From NCBI GenBank assembly GCA_021108275.1, contig JAIORD010000044.1, positions 42,417-106,416 on the forward strand: a stretch of 64,000 nucleotides of DNA, given 5' to 3'. This stretch comes from Methanococcoides sp. Its GTDB lineage: Archaea > Halobacteriota > Methanosarcinia > Methanosarcinales > Methanosarcinaceae. A program made the translations under genes and the position numbers. The number at the start of each line of letters is the position of its first letter. Position 1 is the stretch's first letter. A model generated the notes under the pieces. It had not been told where the DNA came from and ran no database searches. It worked only from the letters and a program-made list of their open reading frames with translations. Below, one piece after another: positions 55,521 to 63,885 of this stretch.

Positions 55521-57275
55521 TCACTGCTCCATGTTTGCCTTGATCGCTGTTGGGTTTACAAGGTATTTCTCAGGTGTTGGATAGTGGTTGAAACCGTGTG
55601 AATAGTATCTGAACCATTCCTGAACATCCTTAAGCATTTCTTTCTCGTTAGCATCAGGGACGCTTACGTCGGTGTAATAGGTCCTCTTATCAGGGATCAT
55701 AGTGATCTCACCATCGTGGCAGACAACCTCTCCGCCCTTGATAGTGTATTCAGCAGTGCTGAACTTGTTGATCAGGTCAGAATATTCCCTGGTATCGATC
55801 TTTGTTGGATCGATGTCGTAAACAGTAACATCACCATCTGCACCGATACCGAAGCTACCCTTCCTGTGTGCCATACCAATGGTCTTTGCCGTGTTAGCAC
55901 GGGTAAGGATCGCAAGGTCGTAAAGGGACATTTCCCTGTCAACGCCACCGAGTGTGCTTCTGTCGTTAGCCCATTTGTGACATTCACTGAATGTCTGGTC
56001 CCTGAATTTCTCGGACATAAGCCAGGTCATGACAAGCGGATACTTTGTGAACGGTCCACCATTTGGACTGTCCGTTGTCATGATGGTCTTCCATGGATCG
56101 TCGATAAGGAGCAGGCACTCAAGACCCATTGCCCACTGAGTACTGTGAACAGGGTTGCTCTTAAGATATGTGAATGGACAGACACCTGAACCACATTCAA
56201 GCTCAACATCGGTGTTGGACCATTTGCCGCCGGTAAGTACTGCGACATCGTGAATGGAAGGACCATCACCAGTCATACATGTTGCTTCACCGAAAGGTAC
56301 ACAACCACTGTCAATGACGACATGGTCAGCGTTGTTGATGTAATCTGCGAGCGGCTTGACACCAGACTCGAAATCACGCCAGGATGTACCGGCAAATGCA
56401 TTGAACTGCATGTGTGTAAGGTAGACGGATTGATCTCTGCTTGCATCGATCTTTGTCTCAGCCCAATCAACTGCCATGTTCTGCTTTGCCTTTGTCTTGC
56501 TGGAGATCCCAAGGGATTCCTTTGTGGTCTCGTAACATCCAGGATGACCAAGGTTGTTTGCGTGAAGGTGCAATGACATTGGCATACCGAGCATTTCATT
56601 TACTTCGGTCAGCCCATCGATGATCTCCCTAGGGGATATCTCGAAGTGCATATTTGCCTCATCAAGGGAAGAAACGTTCTTACCCCAGCCCCAGTTCTCG
56701 ACTCCACCAGGATTGACACATTTGATACCGTATGTCTTGTGGGTCCTCATCATCCATGCAACATATGCTGCTGCCCTGTCGACGTCGCCTTCCTTCAGGT
56801 AGCGCATCATGAACCAGTTGTTACCGAGAACAAGGTAGCCACCCATATCGAGCATTGGAATGGAACGCATCTCTTCGTGTGTGTGACGTGCTTCCATTGG
56901 AGGAACAGCTGCTTCAAAAGCAGTGGTGTATCCCATCTTGGAGTATTCGTAACCTTCCATGTAGACGGATGGTACAGTCTCTCCTGAACCTGAGTGGGTA
57001 ATATCGGTCTTTGCCAATGTTGCCTTGTAACCATCCTCAGGACGCATCATCCTACCGACATTTACCTTAGCACCAGCAATGTGAGTGTGAGAATCGACAC
57101 CACCAGGCATTACAGTCTTGCCTGTTGCATCAATTATCTTAGCATCCTTCATGTCAGCTGCAGAAAGTTCGGAAACTACCACGCCGTCTTTGATGAAGAT
57201 GTCCTGCTGTTCACCGTTCACTTCATTGAGCGGATCATAAACATATCCGTTCTTAATTACAATAGTTCCAGCCAT
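55521..57275 (-). CDS. fmdA: Formylmethanofuran dehydrogenase subunit A (amidohydrolase)
   Basis: 584 residues. Amidohydrolase core with VMPGGVDSHTHIAGAKVNVG (the HxH metal pair), YGIKCVNPGGVENWGWGKNV (likely carbamylated lysine), MSLHLHANNLGHPGCYETTK and the aspartate in MTTDSPNGGPFTKYP. It condenses formate with methanofuran at a dinuclear zinc centre, fed from FmdB through an internal tunnel. Start overlaps the fmdF stop (TAATG). Confidence 0.96.
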   Translation of the reverse strand: MAGTIVIKNGYVYDPLNEVNGEQQDIFIKDGVVVSELSAADMKDAKIIDATGKTVMPGGVDSHTHIAGAKVNVGRMMRPEDGYKATLAKTDITHSGSGETVPSVYMEGYEYSKMGYTTAFEAAVPPMEARHTHEEMRSIPMLDMGGYLVLGNNWFMMRYLKEGDVDRAAAYVAWMMRTHKTYGIKCVNPGGVENWGWGKNVSSLDEANMHFEISPREIIDGLTEVNEMLGMPMSLHLHANNLGHPGCYETTKESLGISSKTKAKQNMAVDWAETKIDASRDQSVYLTHMQFNAFAGTSWRDFESGVKPLADYINNADHVVIDSGCVPFGEATCMTGDGPSIHDVAVLTGGKWSNTDVELECGSGVCPFTYLKSNPVHSTQWAMGLECLLLIDDPWKTIMTTDSPNGGPFTKYPLVMTWLMSEKFRDQTFSECHKWANDRSTLGGVDREMSLYDLAILTRANTAKTIGMAHRKGSFGIGADGDVTVYDIDPTKIDTREYSDLINKFSTAEYTIKGGEVVCHDGEITMIPDKRTYYTDVSVPDANEKEMLKDVQEWFRYYSHGFNHYPTPEKYLVNPTAIKANMEQ

Positions 57276-58297
57276 TATTCAACCTCCCTCTTCTCAAGCC
57301 AGATCGCAGAGACAGGGCAGATAAGAGCACATGCACCACATGAGCCACATACTTCCTGATCGATCACCTTGACAGTACCGTTCCTTACCTCAAGAAGTGC
57401 TTTCTCATCAAGCTCATTTAGTGCACCTGCTGCAAGATCCTTTGAGGAGTTTGCATTGACAGGACACATGATAACACAGTTACCACAGCCAAGACATGCT
57501 TCTTCATCTGTCACCAGGACAGAGGTCAATACAGGAGTTGCTGATGGCTTGTTGAGAAGTTTCTTCTCAAATAGAGCTTTCTTGTTCATGTCAGGAACGA
57601 TCGCTGTCTTCTGGACATCGATAGCATTGACAGGACAGGAAACAGCACATGCACCACAGTAGATACATGCATCAGGACGCTGAGCGACCTTGTCAACTCT
57701 TTCTCCTGGAGCCCATTCCGGATTGAACAGTGCATTGCATGGACATACATCCACACAGGTGCGGCATGCCTGACAGACATCCTCTGCTCGTTCCCATGTA
57801 CCCTCGAAAGGTTTCTGCACAGTGATAGCATTAGTTGGACATACCTCGCTACACCATCCACAGTGTACGCAGGTTTCCTGATCGATGATGGTCTCACCAT
57901 CTATGCGTGCACTGCCATCGTTTGCGAGCCACTGCTTGGTCTCGATAGCACCCTGCGGACAGATCTGCTCACATACACCACAGTGTACACAATTATCGTT
58001 CACCGTTGTTGGTGCGAGCGAGCTGCACAGGAAGTTCTCATCGCATACAGGCTTTCCATCTACTCTCATCTCAAGGGCACCTGTTGGACAGATCTTAGTA
58101 CACATTCCACATGTGATACATGTATCTCTAATATCCAGGTACTCCTTATTTATGAGTCCCCTGGCAACAGGTCCTACTGAACCTATGATCAATGTGTCCT
58201 TTGGACAGACCATTGTACAGGTTCCGCAACCAATGCACTTTTCTGGTAAATACACCACTTGCTTGTTATCTTTTGTCTGAACTACTATTTCGTTCAT
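57275..58297 (-). CDS. fmdF: Formylmethanofuran dehydrogenase polyferredoxin subunit F
   Basis: 340 residues from the ATG at 58295-58297, with GGAG eight bases upstream; longer starts overlap fmdE. Eight CxxCxxCxxxCP motifs in four ferredoxin-like pairs (first CIGCGTCTMVCP, last CGSCGACALICP) give eight 4Fe-4S clusters that carry electrons to FmdB. The stop overlaps the fmdA start. Confidence 0.95.
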   Translation of the reverse strand: MNEIVVQTKDNKQVVYLPEKCIGCGTCTMVCPKDTLIIGSVGPVARGLINKEYLDIRDTCITCGMCTKICPTGALEMRVDGKPVCDENFLCSSLAPTTVNDNCVHCGVCEQICPQGAIETKQWLANDGSARIDGETIIDQETCVHCGWCSEVCPTNAITVQKPFEGTWERAEDVCQACRTCVDVCPCNALFNPEWAPGERVDKVAQRPDACIYCGACAVSCPVNAIDVQKTAIVPDMNKKALFEKKLLNKPSATPVLTSVLVTDEEACLGCGNCVIMCPVNANSSKDLAAGALNELDEKALLEVRNGTVKVIDQEVCGSCGACALICPVSAIWLEKREVE

Positions 58298-58313
58298 CTC
58301 ATCTACTCCGTAA

Positions 58314-58904
58314 TTACTGCTCATGCCTGCATGCTTCACAAAGTGCTTCGCCTTCATAATGAATGAAGCTCTCTCCACATTTCTCGCACAGCCTTACTTG
58401 CTTGCTTTTCTTGACCGGAACTTCGATCTCTGTAAAAGTGTAAGAATAAATGTTCTCGCCTGCTTCGAGTAAGATCGGCAGGACCTCTTCATGACGCACT
58501 TTTTCAAGGTTCATGAACCATGCATGCAATCTCGGGTAAGCCGCAGTCTTTTCTGCGTCAAGATATATCCTGACAGCAGGCATCTTGGTCTCGCCCGGTG
58601 CACCACGTTTGTTCACGGTAACAGCCATCTTGCCGTAGTCCTTGATCTTCATTCCCTTGTTCCCGGTGGTAGCACCCTCGAGTATCTGGAATGGATCTGG
58701 AACACAGTTGGATGTCTCCGCTGTAACATAGATGCGTTCCCCTTCCTTAACATCAAGTAATCTCTTCGCCATCGTGAGCATCTGTAATCCTATCATTGCT
58801 CCCGAACTCAAGTACCCGTGGAAAGGAATGATCTTCTCGATCTGTAAAAATAGTTCTGGATCTTGCTCTTTTATCCTGTTGATAATAGTATCCATGTCGT
58901 CCAT
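58314..58904 (-). CDS. fmdE: Formylmethanofuran dehydrogenase subunit E
   Basis: 196 residues. The N-terminal alpha/beta domain has FHGYLSSGAMIGLQMLTMAK with the conserved cysteine-free HG start and ETSNCVPDPFQILEGATTGN (cysteine and substrate loop). The C-terminus is a zinc ribbon (LCEKCGESFIHYEGEALCEAC). FmdE homologues associate with the complex; function is not fully known. First gene of the operon. Confidence 0.93.
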   Translation of the reverse strand: MDDMDTIINRIKEQDPELFLQIEKIIPFHGYLSSGAMIGLQMLTMAKRLLDVKEGERIYVTAETSNCVPDPFQILEGATTGNKGMKIKDYGKMAVTVNKRGAPGETKMPAVRIYLDAEKTAAYPRLHAWFMNLEKVRHEEVLPILLEAGENIYSYTFTEIEVPVKKSKQVRLCEKCGESFIHYEGEALCEACRHEQ

Positions 58905-59008
58905 ATGAAGACCTCTTAATTTATGAAATAACGCATCGAATCGGCCAGATTCTTATAGGCTTTGCTTGATAGCATCGCTTCTAATGTAAAGGAACATACC
59001 GGTGAAAA

Positions 59009-59018
59009 TTATATATAG
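59009..59018 (-). promoter_or_regulatory. Likely TATA box of the fmd operon
   Basis: On the minus strand CTATATATAA lies about 105 bases before the fmdE start, implying a leader of around 75-80 nt. No other strong TATA-like element occurs closer. Confidence 0.5.
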
Positions 59019-59164
59019 TTTATCGTTGCCAGTCGAATATCAGCAGGAAGTTTAAATAGCCACTGGAATTCGTTTTCATATAAGGGACATATAACACGGT
59101 AAATAAAAAAAGAAAAGCCATATTTTAAGCATAAAATATTGACAGACCCTTTAGCCCATCAAAT

Positions 59165-59452
59165 TCACTCCACCAGCTCAGCAACCCTTTCGAGCAATTC
59201 TCTGGCAGTACCGTCATCCGGAGCATGCCTTACAGTGATCTTGCCACTTTCATAGATAAGCACCATCATAGCACCTGAAGTGAACCGGATAGCTCCAAGC
59301 TCTTCAGAGCACCTGAGGAACTTGATGGTCACGCCTTCCTCGACGGATAAAGCTTCACATGCCTTTGGAATATCTATCTCATTTTCAAGCTGTGCCTCCA
59401 CATGAAAAATAGAAGGCTTGCTTGTACAGGGAGCGATCGAACGAATTTCCAT
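59165..59452 (-). CDS. Small protein of the nifS/nifU operon, unknown
   Basis: 95 residues. Opens EIRSIAPCTSKPSIFHVEAQ, then IKFLRCSEELGAIRFTSGAM and a final helix ARELLERVAELVE. Two cysteines. It lies 50 bp after nifU on the same strand and is probably co-transcribed. No family recognised; a role in Fe-S assembly is inferred from position only. Confidence 0.65.
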   Translation of the reverse strand: MEIRSIAPCTSKPSIFHVEAQLENEIDIPKACEALSVEEGVTIKFLRCSEELGAIRFTSGAMMVLIYESGKITVRHAPDDGTARELLERVAELVE

Positions 59453-59502
59453 ATTTACCAGAACCTGATCAAATGTTGATACAAAAAGAAAATAGAGGAG
59501 TA

Positions 59503-60138
59503 TCAGGAGATGTAATCAACCGTGACACTCTCAACATCCCACAATGATTCCAGCTTATCGACAATATCTTCCTTTATGGCAGCTGCAAACTGATGTGTCG
59601 AAGGTATATCAAGCACTATACGAACAGTTCCTTCCTCGACCACTACCTTTAGCACAAGTTCGGTCCTGATGATATCAAGACCTGCCATCGGATTCATCAC
59701 ATGCTTCAAACGCTTACTGACAACCTCTACCGTAGTGGCCTCATTCTCCACGACCATTCCATGCTTCTCTTCATAATCACGAATAGCAGACCGAAGCCCC
59801 TCGACCGCAAGCACGGAACAATGCGCCTTGACAGGTGGAAGTCCACCAAGAGCATTAGCTGCTTCCTTCCACGTGATCGTCTTGGCCTCTTCAAGCGTCT
59901 TGCCCTTTGCCATCTCAGTGATCATAGATGCTGTTGCGATATTGGATGCACAGCCATAGGACTCGAAAGAGATATCCTCGATAACCAGAGTATCAGGATC
60001 AACTTTCAGATAAACGGCAACCATATCACCACACGCAGGACTGCCTTCAAGACCCTTTCCATCAGGATCCTCCATCTTTCCAACATTCTGTGGATTTCTG
60101 AAATGCTCAAGTACCTCTTTTGTGTATGGGAAAGTCAT
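59503..60138 (-). CDS. nifU: NifU/IscU-type Fe-S scaffold with MIP18-like C-terminus
   Basis: 211 residues. The IscU domain (1-125) keeps all three cluster cysteines: EGSPACGDMVAVYLKVD, ESYGCASNIATASMITEMAK and VKAHCSVLAVEGLRSAI. Residues about 140-211 (VSKRLKHVMNPMAGLDIIRT, VRIVLDIPSTHQFAAAIKED) resemble MIP18/DUF59 (SufT-type) domains, not the CxxC NifU domain. It builds clusters for transfer. It starts 33 bp after nifS and is coupled to it. Confidence 0.88.
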   Translation of the reverse strand: MTFPYTKEVLEHFRNPQNVGKMEDPDGKGLEGSPACGDMVAVYLKVDPDTLVIEDISFESYGCASNIATASMITEMAKGKTLEEAKTITWKEAANALGGLPPVKAHCSVLAVEGLRSAIRDYEEKHGMVVENEATTVEVVSKRLKHVMNPMAGLDIIRTELVLKVVVEEGTVRIVLDIPSTHQFAAAIKEDIVDKLESLWDVESVTVDYIS

Positions 60139-60171
60139 AGAAACACCTCTTTTATTTATCTCGCTATAAGT

Positions 60172-61341
60172 TCAATTATCTTCTGCCAGAGGGCTGATAG
60201 CCCGCAGATTCGTAACAACATCTTTCAATGCATCGATAATAGCATCCGAATCCTCAATGGTATTAAATCGTCCGAAACTGAAACGCAAAGAGCCGTGTGC
60301 TCTCTCATGATCGCCACCGATACCGAGTATCACATGGCTTGCTTCAAGGGAACGACTAAAACATGCAGAACCTGTGCTCACTGCAAAACCCAGCATATCG
60401 AGATGCAATGTAATGGATTCACCCTCCACATAATGGAAAGTCATATTGGCATTCTGTGGCAACCTGCTGGTAGCACTTCCATTTAGAGTAACATGAGGAA
60501 TATCAGCCATTGCCCTTTCGATAACACGGCCCCTCATCGCTGCAAGGCGTTCATTCTCCTCAGAGGTCACAAGTTCCACAGCCTTTGCAAATCCTACCGC
60601 AGCAGGAATGTTCTCTACACCGGCACGCCTATCGGATTCCTGGAATCCTCCATCCATCCATTTGTCTATCGGAGTTCCTTCACGTATATACAGTGCGCCG
60701 ATACCTCTGGGGCCATGGATCGTATGGGCTGACACTGTTACAAGGTCCACAGGAAGCTTGCTGACATCCAGAGGAATCCTCGTAAAACTATGAGTGGCAT
60801 CAGTATGCAACAGGACATCCTTATCCTGACAGATATCAGAGATACCTTTAAGGTCCTGCAAAGTGCCGATCTCCTGATTTGCCTGCTGAATGGACACCAG
60901 TGCTGTTTGCGAAGTGATGGCATCGCTGAACATATCGAGGTCGAGGATACCTTCCCCATCGACATTTATGAAGTCTACCTTGTAGCCCTGCTTATCAAGT
61001 TTCTTTGCGGTATTCAGCACAGGGAAATCTTCCAGACGGGATACGATCAGATGGTCGTCCTTCTTCCCTTTCAAAGCTGAAAGCACTCCTTTTATTGCCA
61101 TGTTGCTTGATTCAGTGCTTCCTGAAGTGAACACGATCTCGCCAGCTTGCGCACCAAGTCTTGATGCAATGACCTTACGGGACCTTTCAAGTCCTTCCTT
61201 GGCATCAATGCCCATGGAATAACCGAATTCAGAAGTAGCAACTGCATAAGCATCAAAGAAATACGGTTTCATCGCTTCAAGTACTGCTTCATCAAGCCTT
61301 GTACTTGCAGCGTTATCAAGATAGATTGTCTCATTGAACAT
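60172..61341 (-). CDS. NifS-like cysteine desulfurase homologue lacking the PLP lysine
   Basis: 389 residues with the class V aminotransferase fold: YLDNAASTRLDEAVLEAMKP, FTSGSTESSNMAIKGVLSA and STGSACFSRSLEASHVILGI (active-site cysteine loop). But the lysine that binds PLP is missing: VTVSAHTIHGPRGIGALYI has threonine (codon ACG) where SAHKIHGPKG is expected. The histidine of the EH-x-V block is also changed (RLEDFPVLNT) and the QxGR glutamine reads ATHSFTR. So normal desulfurase chemistry seems impossible unless the sequence is wrong. It heads an operon with the intact nifU, so it may be a non-catalytic partner or a recent mutant. Confidence 0.8.
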   Translation of the reverse strand: MFNETIYLDNAASTRLDEAVLEAMKPYFFDAYAVATSEFGYSMGIDAKEGLERSRKVIASRLGAQAGEIVFTSGSTESSNMAIKGVLSALKGKKDDHLIVSRLEDFPVLNTAKKLDKQGYKVDFINVDGEGILDLDMFSDAITSQTALVSIQQANQEIGTLQDLKGISDICQDKDVLLHTDATHSFTRIPLDVSKLPVDLVTVSAHTIHGPRGIGALYIREGTPIDKWMDGGFQESDRRAGVENIPAAVGFAKAVELVTSEENERLAAMRGRVIERAMADIPHVTLNGSATSRLPQNANMTFHYVEGESITLHLDMLGFAVSTGSACFSRSLEASHVILGIGGDHERAHGSLRFSFGRFNTIEDSDAIIDALKDVVTNLRAISPLAEDN

Positions 61342-61534
61342 CTGGCAATACGCTCCTTAAATTAAATGGAATAAGATATTAACTGACCTGCCAAAATAAA
61401 TGTATTGATAAAGGCAATTTAGGGCAGATATCGGTGATGTATACAAAGTTATATCGGCAACTGTATAAATCGTTAACTATCTGCCATAAAATCAAAAGAA
61501 GAACAGGCAGATAAACTACCTGTTTTAACAGATA

Positions 61535-62326
61535 TTATACGGATTTCACAATAGCTTCAGCAATCTTTGCAGCTTTTACACCGGACTCCAGCATACCACC
61601 AAAGGTCGGACCCATTCTGGAAAGACCAAAACATGTAGCTGCGGCCATTCCAGTGACCACAAGACCAGGGAAGATCTCGGAGGTATTATTGACCACAGCA
61701 TCTTCGGAATTATCAACATCCATTCCGGAGAATCCTTTAAGGTCTACTAGGCCACGGCTCGCCAGAGAGTTAGCTACAACAGCATCATGCCCCGTTGCAT
61801 CGATAAGGCATTTTGCCTCGATTGCCACCGGGTCAACACATGTGATCGCGCGCGGTAATGCTGAAACAGGTGTCCAGTTGGTTACAGCACCACATACACG
61901 ACCATCCCTGAGAACCACATCATCGAACTTGTTCATGTTCAACATGAAAGCGCCTGCATCACAGGCAGCGGAAATAAGTTTTGAACATGCAGAAGGTGCA
62001 TCTGCTACATAGAGACCTTCCTTTATGTGAGGTACTTCCTTGTAAGGAACTCCAAGCTGGTCAAAGATCCTCTGTGCAGGTGCTCTTACTGTAACCTTGT
62101 TCATCAGGTAACCACCTAACCAGAAACCGCCACCAAAGTAATTGTTGCTCTCAAGCACAACGGTCTTTATGCCTTTGGATGCAAGATCCCTTGCTGCTAC
62201 AAGACCACTTGGTCCCCCACCAACAATGATCACATCGCTTTCAATGTGATTAAGGAAGTCTCCAAGGAATTCTTCAACTATCGAACGCGTAATATCTTTT
62301 TCAGTTGCTTGTGCGAATTGATTCAT
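61535..62326 (-). CDS. thi4: Thi4-type thiazole synthase
   Basis: 263 residues from the ATG at 62324-62326 with GGTG nine bases upstream. The FAD/NAD Rossmann opening DVIIVGGGPSGLVAARDLAS is followed by LESNNYFGGGFWLGGYLMNK (the GGG loop of the family), ATGHDAVVANSLASRGLVDL and the C-terminal RMGPTFGGMLESGVKAAKIA. In methanogens the enzyme uses sulfide (not a suicide cysteine) to make the thiazole of thiamine. A long palindrome lies 140 bases upstream. Confidence 0.94.
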   Translation of the reverse strand: MNQFAQATEKDITRSIVEEFLGDFLNHIESDVIIVGGGPSGLVAARDLASKGIKTVVLESNNYFGGGFWLGGYLMNKVTVRAPAQRIFDQLGVPYKEVPHIKEGLYVADAPSACSKLISAACDAGAFMLNMNKFDDVVLRDGRVCGAVTNWTPVSALPRAITCVDPVAIEAKCLIDATGHDAVVANSLASRGLVDLKGFSGMDVDNSEDAVVNNTSEIFPGLVVTGMAAATCFGLSRMGPTFGGMLESGVKAAKIAEAIVKSV

Positions 62327-62467
62327 AATATACACCTTTTAAGAGATGAACTGCAAATTTTACAGGGAATTTTTCTGTTCTTATCCAATCGAAGACCACA
62401 TTGCAGATCGAGCTCACATATACAAGCTGCACTCGAACACATGGTACCTTACGATCCACTAAGATCA

Positions 62468-62505
62468 GCGAATTCACAATCGTGACTTCACGATAGTGAA
62501 CTCGC
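62468..62505. promoter_or_regulatory. Long palindrome upstream of thi4
   Basis: Two 18-base arms around CT: GCGA-A-TTCACAATCGTGA and TCACGATAGTGAA-C-TCGC, with only two mismatches. It contains the TTCAC...GTGAA halves also found in the palindrome before the HTH gene, so the same protein probably binds both. About 140 bases before the thi4 start. Confidence 0.75.
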
Positions 62506-62647
62506 GATATATTATTTATTCATTGCGCTTGATAGCAAAACGGTCAATATAATAAATTAATATAAACCAAGCAAAATAGCAGGATAAAAATATCAGTTAG
62601 GCAAAAGTTGATCCCGGATAAACAATAGCCCATAAAATAAAAGGTCG

Positions 62648-62977
62648 TTATAATTCAGTAGGTTCCGCAGGACAGGCATCTTCCCCGGTCCTCAAACTTC
62701 TGCATATATCACATATCTTTGCAGAAACGTTATCGATCTTACCTTCCTGTATCTCAACAGCCAGACGGGATATCTCCTCTTGTATATCGTCATCGAATTC
62801 GATACGATAACCTCTTTTTTTGGTCAGGTACTGAGAAACAGCGGAAGGCGCCATACCAAATAGCCTTGCAACTTCCTTTTGAGCAATACCATTATTCACA
62901 AGCTCAACTGCAAGCGCTGCACGTATCGCAGGAAGGACATCCCATACTACTGCCTGACAAGGAGTTTCCATTTTCAT
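62648..62977 (-). CDS. HTH transcriptional regulator with cysteine-rich tail
   Basis: 109 residues from the ATG at 62975-62977 (MKMETPC; AAGGT upstream); a longer frame exists but lacks a site. The HTH is IAQKEVARLFGMAPSAVSQY at about 33-52, like the small archaeal XRE-type family. The tail has C-x2-C and a later C (CDICRSLRTGEDACPAE), a likely metal or Fe-S site. It is preceded by its own palindrome, pointing to autoregulation. Confidence 0.85.
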   Translation of the reverse strand: MKMETPCQAVVWDVLPAIRAALAVELVNNGIAQKEVARLFGMAPSAVSQYLTKKRGYRIEFDDDIQEEISRLAVEIQEGKIDNVSAKICDICRSLRTGEDACPAEPTEL

Positions 62978-63034
62978 GATAATACCTTCGGACACTTCAC
63001 AATGACTTATAGTTTGTCGTATCTTATATATGTA

Positions 63035-63048
63035 TTCACTATAGTGAA
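63035..63048. promoter_or_regulatory. Operator palindrome upstream of the HTH gene
   Basis: TTCACTATAGTGAA is a perfect 14-base palindrome 58 bases before the HTH start. Its halves occur in the thi4 palindrome (TTCAC ... ATAGTGAA). Confidence 0.75.
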
Positions 63049-63235
63049 ATTTTTGAAAGTTGAAAGCTTTGCATGATATGGATCGAGAACTTGATCTGCG
63101 TAAAATACAAAGATGAGGATCTTTTGAAAAGGCAAATTCATACATAGGTGAGATGCGTGCTTGCTGTGAATTGGATGTATAATTTGTAGTATTTAATCCA
63201 TCCTAATTACGTGCAGTCACTTCCTTAATAGACCA

Positions 63236-63658
63236 TCATGTTTTGCATAATATAGACTTCGTTTCGTAGACTTCTCCTGCCCTATCCACAGAGTTGTAAA
63301 ACACAGAATGAACAATATACCCCAGATCTTCATCCATAAATGGCTTCGTAAGGTAACCCTGATGACCTACCAGACTTGCTCTCTCGCGAGTTTCCTTAGA
63401 AGAATCTGCTGTGATGAAGATAATGGGAGTGTTATATGACTCACGGATCTTCATAGCGGTTTCGATGCCATCCATTTCACCCTTTAACCGTATATCCATA
63501 AGTATAAGATCAGGATGGAACGCATCTACCATAGAAATAGCGTTTTTGCCATTTGAAGCAAAACCAGTTACAGAGTAACCCATCTTCTCAAGCTTCAACT
63601 TGATCATCATACCAACGATCAATTCAACTTCAACAACGACTATTTTTTTACTTTTCAT
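63236..63658 (-). CDS. Stand-alone response-regulator receiver domain
   Basis: 140 residues from the ATG at 63656-63658. Receiver fold: KKIVVVEVELIVGMMIKLKL, HPDLILMDIRLKGEMDGIET (phospho-acceptor aspartate), PIIFITADSSKETRERASLV and GHQGYLTKPFMDEDLGYIV (conserved lysine). The acidic pair usually read VVEDE is VVEVE, so one Mg-binding aspartate is a valine. No output domain. Partner kinase unknown. Confidence 0.85.
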   Translation of the reverse strand: MKSKKIVVVEVELIVGMMIKLKLEKMGYSVTGFASNGKNAISMVDAFHPDLILMDIRLKGEMDGIETAMKIRESYNTPIIFITADSSKETRERASLVGHQGYLTKPFMDEDLGYIVHSVFYNSVDRAGEVYETKSILCKT

Positions 63659-63834
63659 AGTAATTACCAGATTATCCCAAAAAGGACTGTTCTCGCACCC
63701 ATACCCCAATATACACCCATTCATGGCGTACTGTAATGCATACCATCACTCATTACGGACATTGCCAGAGTACTGATCAAAAGATCAAATGAATTTTAGA
63801 TCAGAAATCCAGTTTTTCATCTTAAAAGGTAGCA

Positions 63835-63856
63835 GTCCCCAGAGATATCCGGGGAC
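63835..63856. terminator. Hairpin after the last partial gene
   Basis: GTCCCC and GGGGAC arms with a ten-base loop, followed by TTTT on the plus strand. It is 30 bases after the stop of the minus-strand gene at 63886. Confidence 0.55.
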
Positions 63857-63885
63857 TTTTCAACAGATAGAGGAGTTGTTACCTA

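Noticed and set aside
62336..62467. Thiamine pyrophosphate riboswitch in the thi4 leader
   Set aside because: The conserved CUGAGA and ACCUG elements of the TPP riboswitch were not seen; the palindrome explains regulation better.
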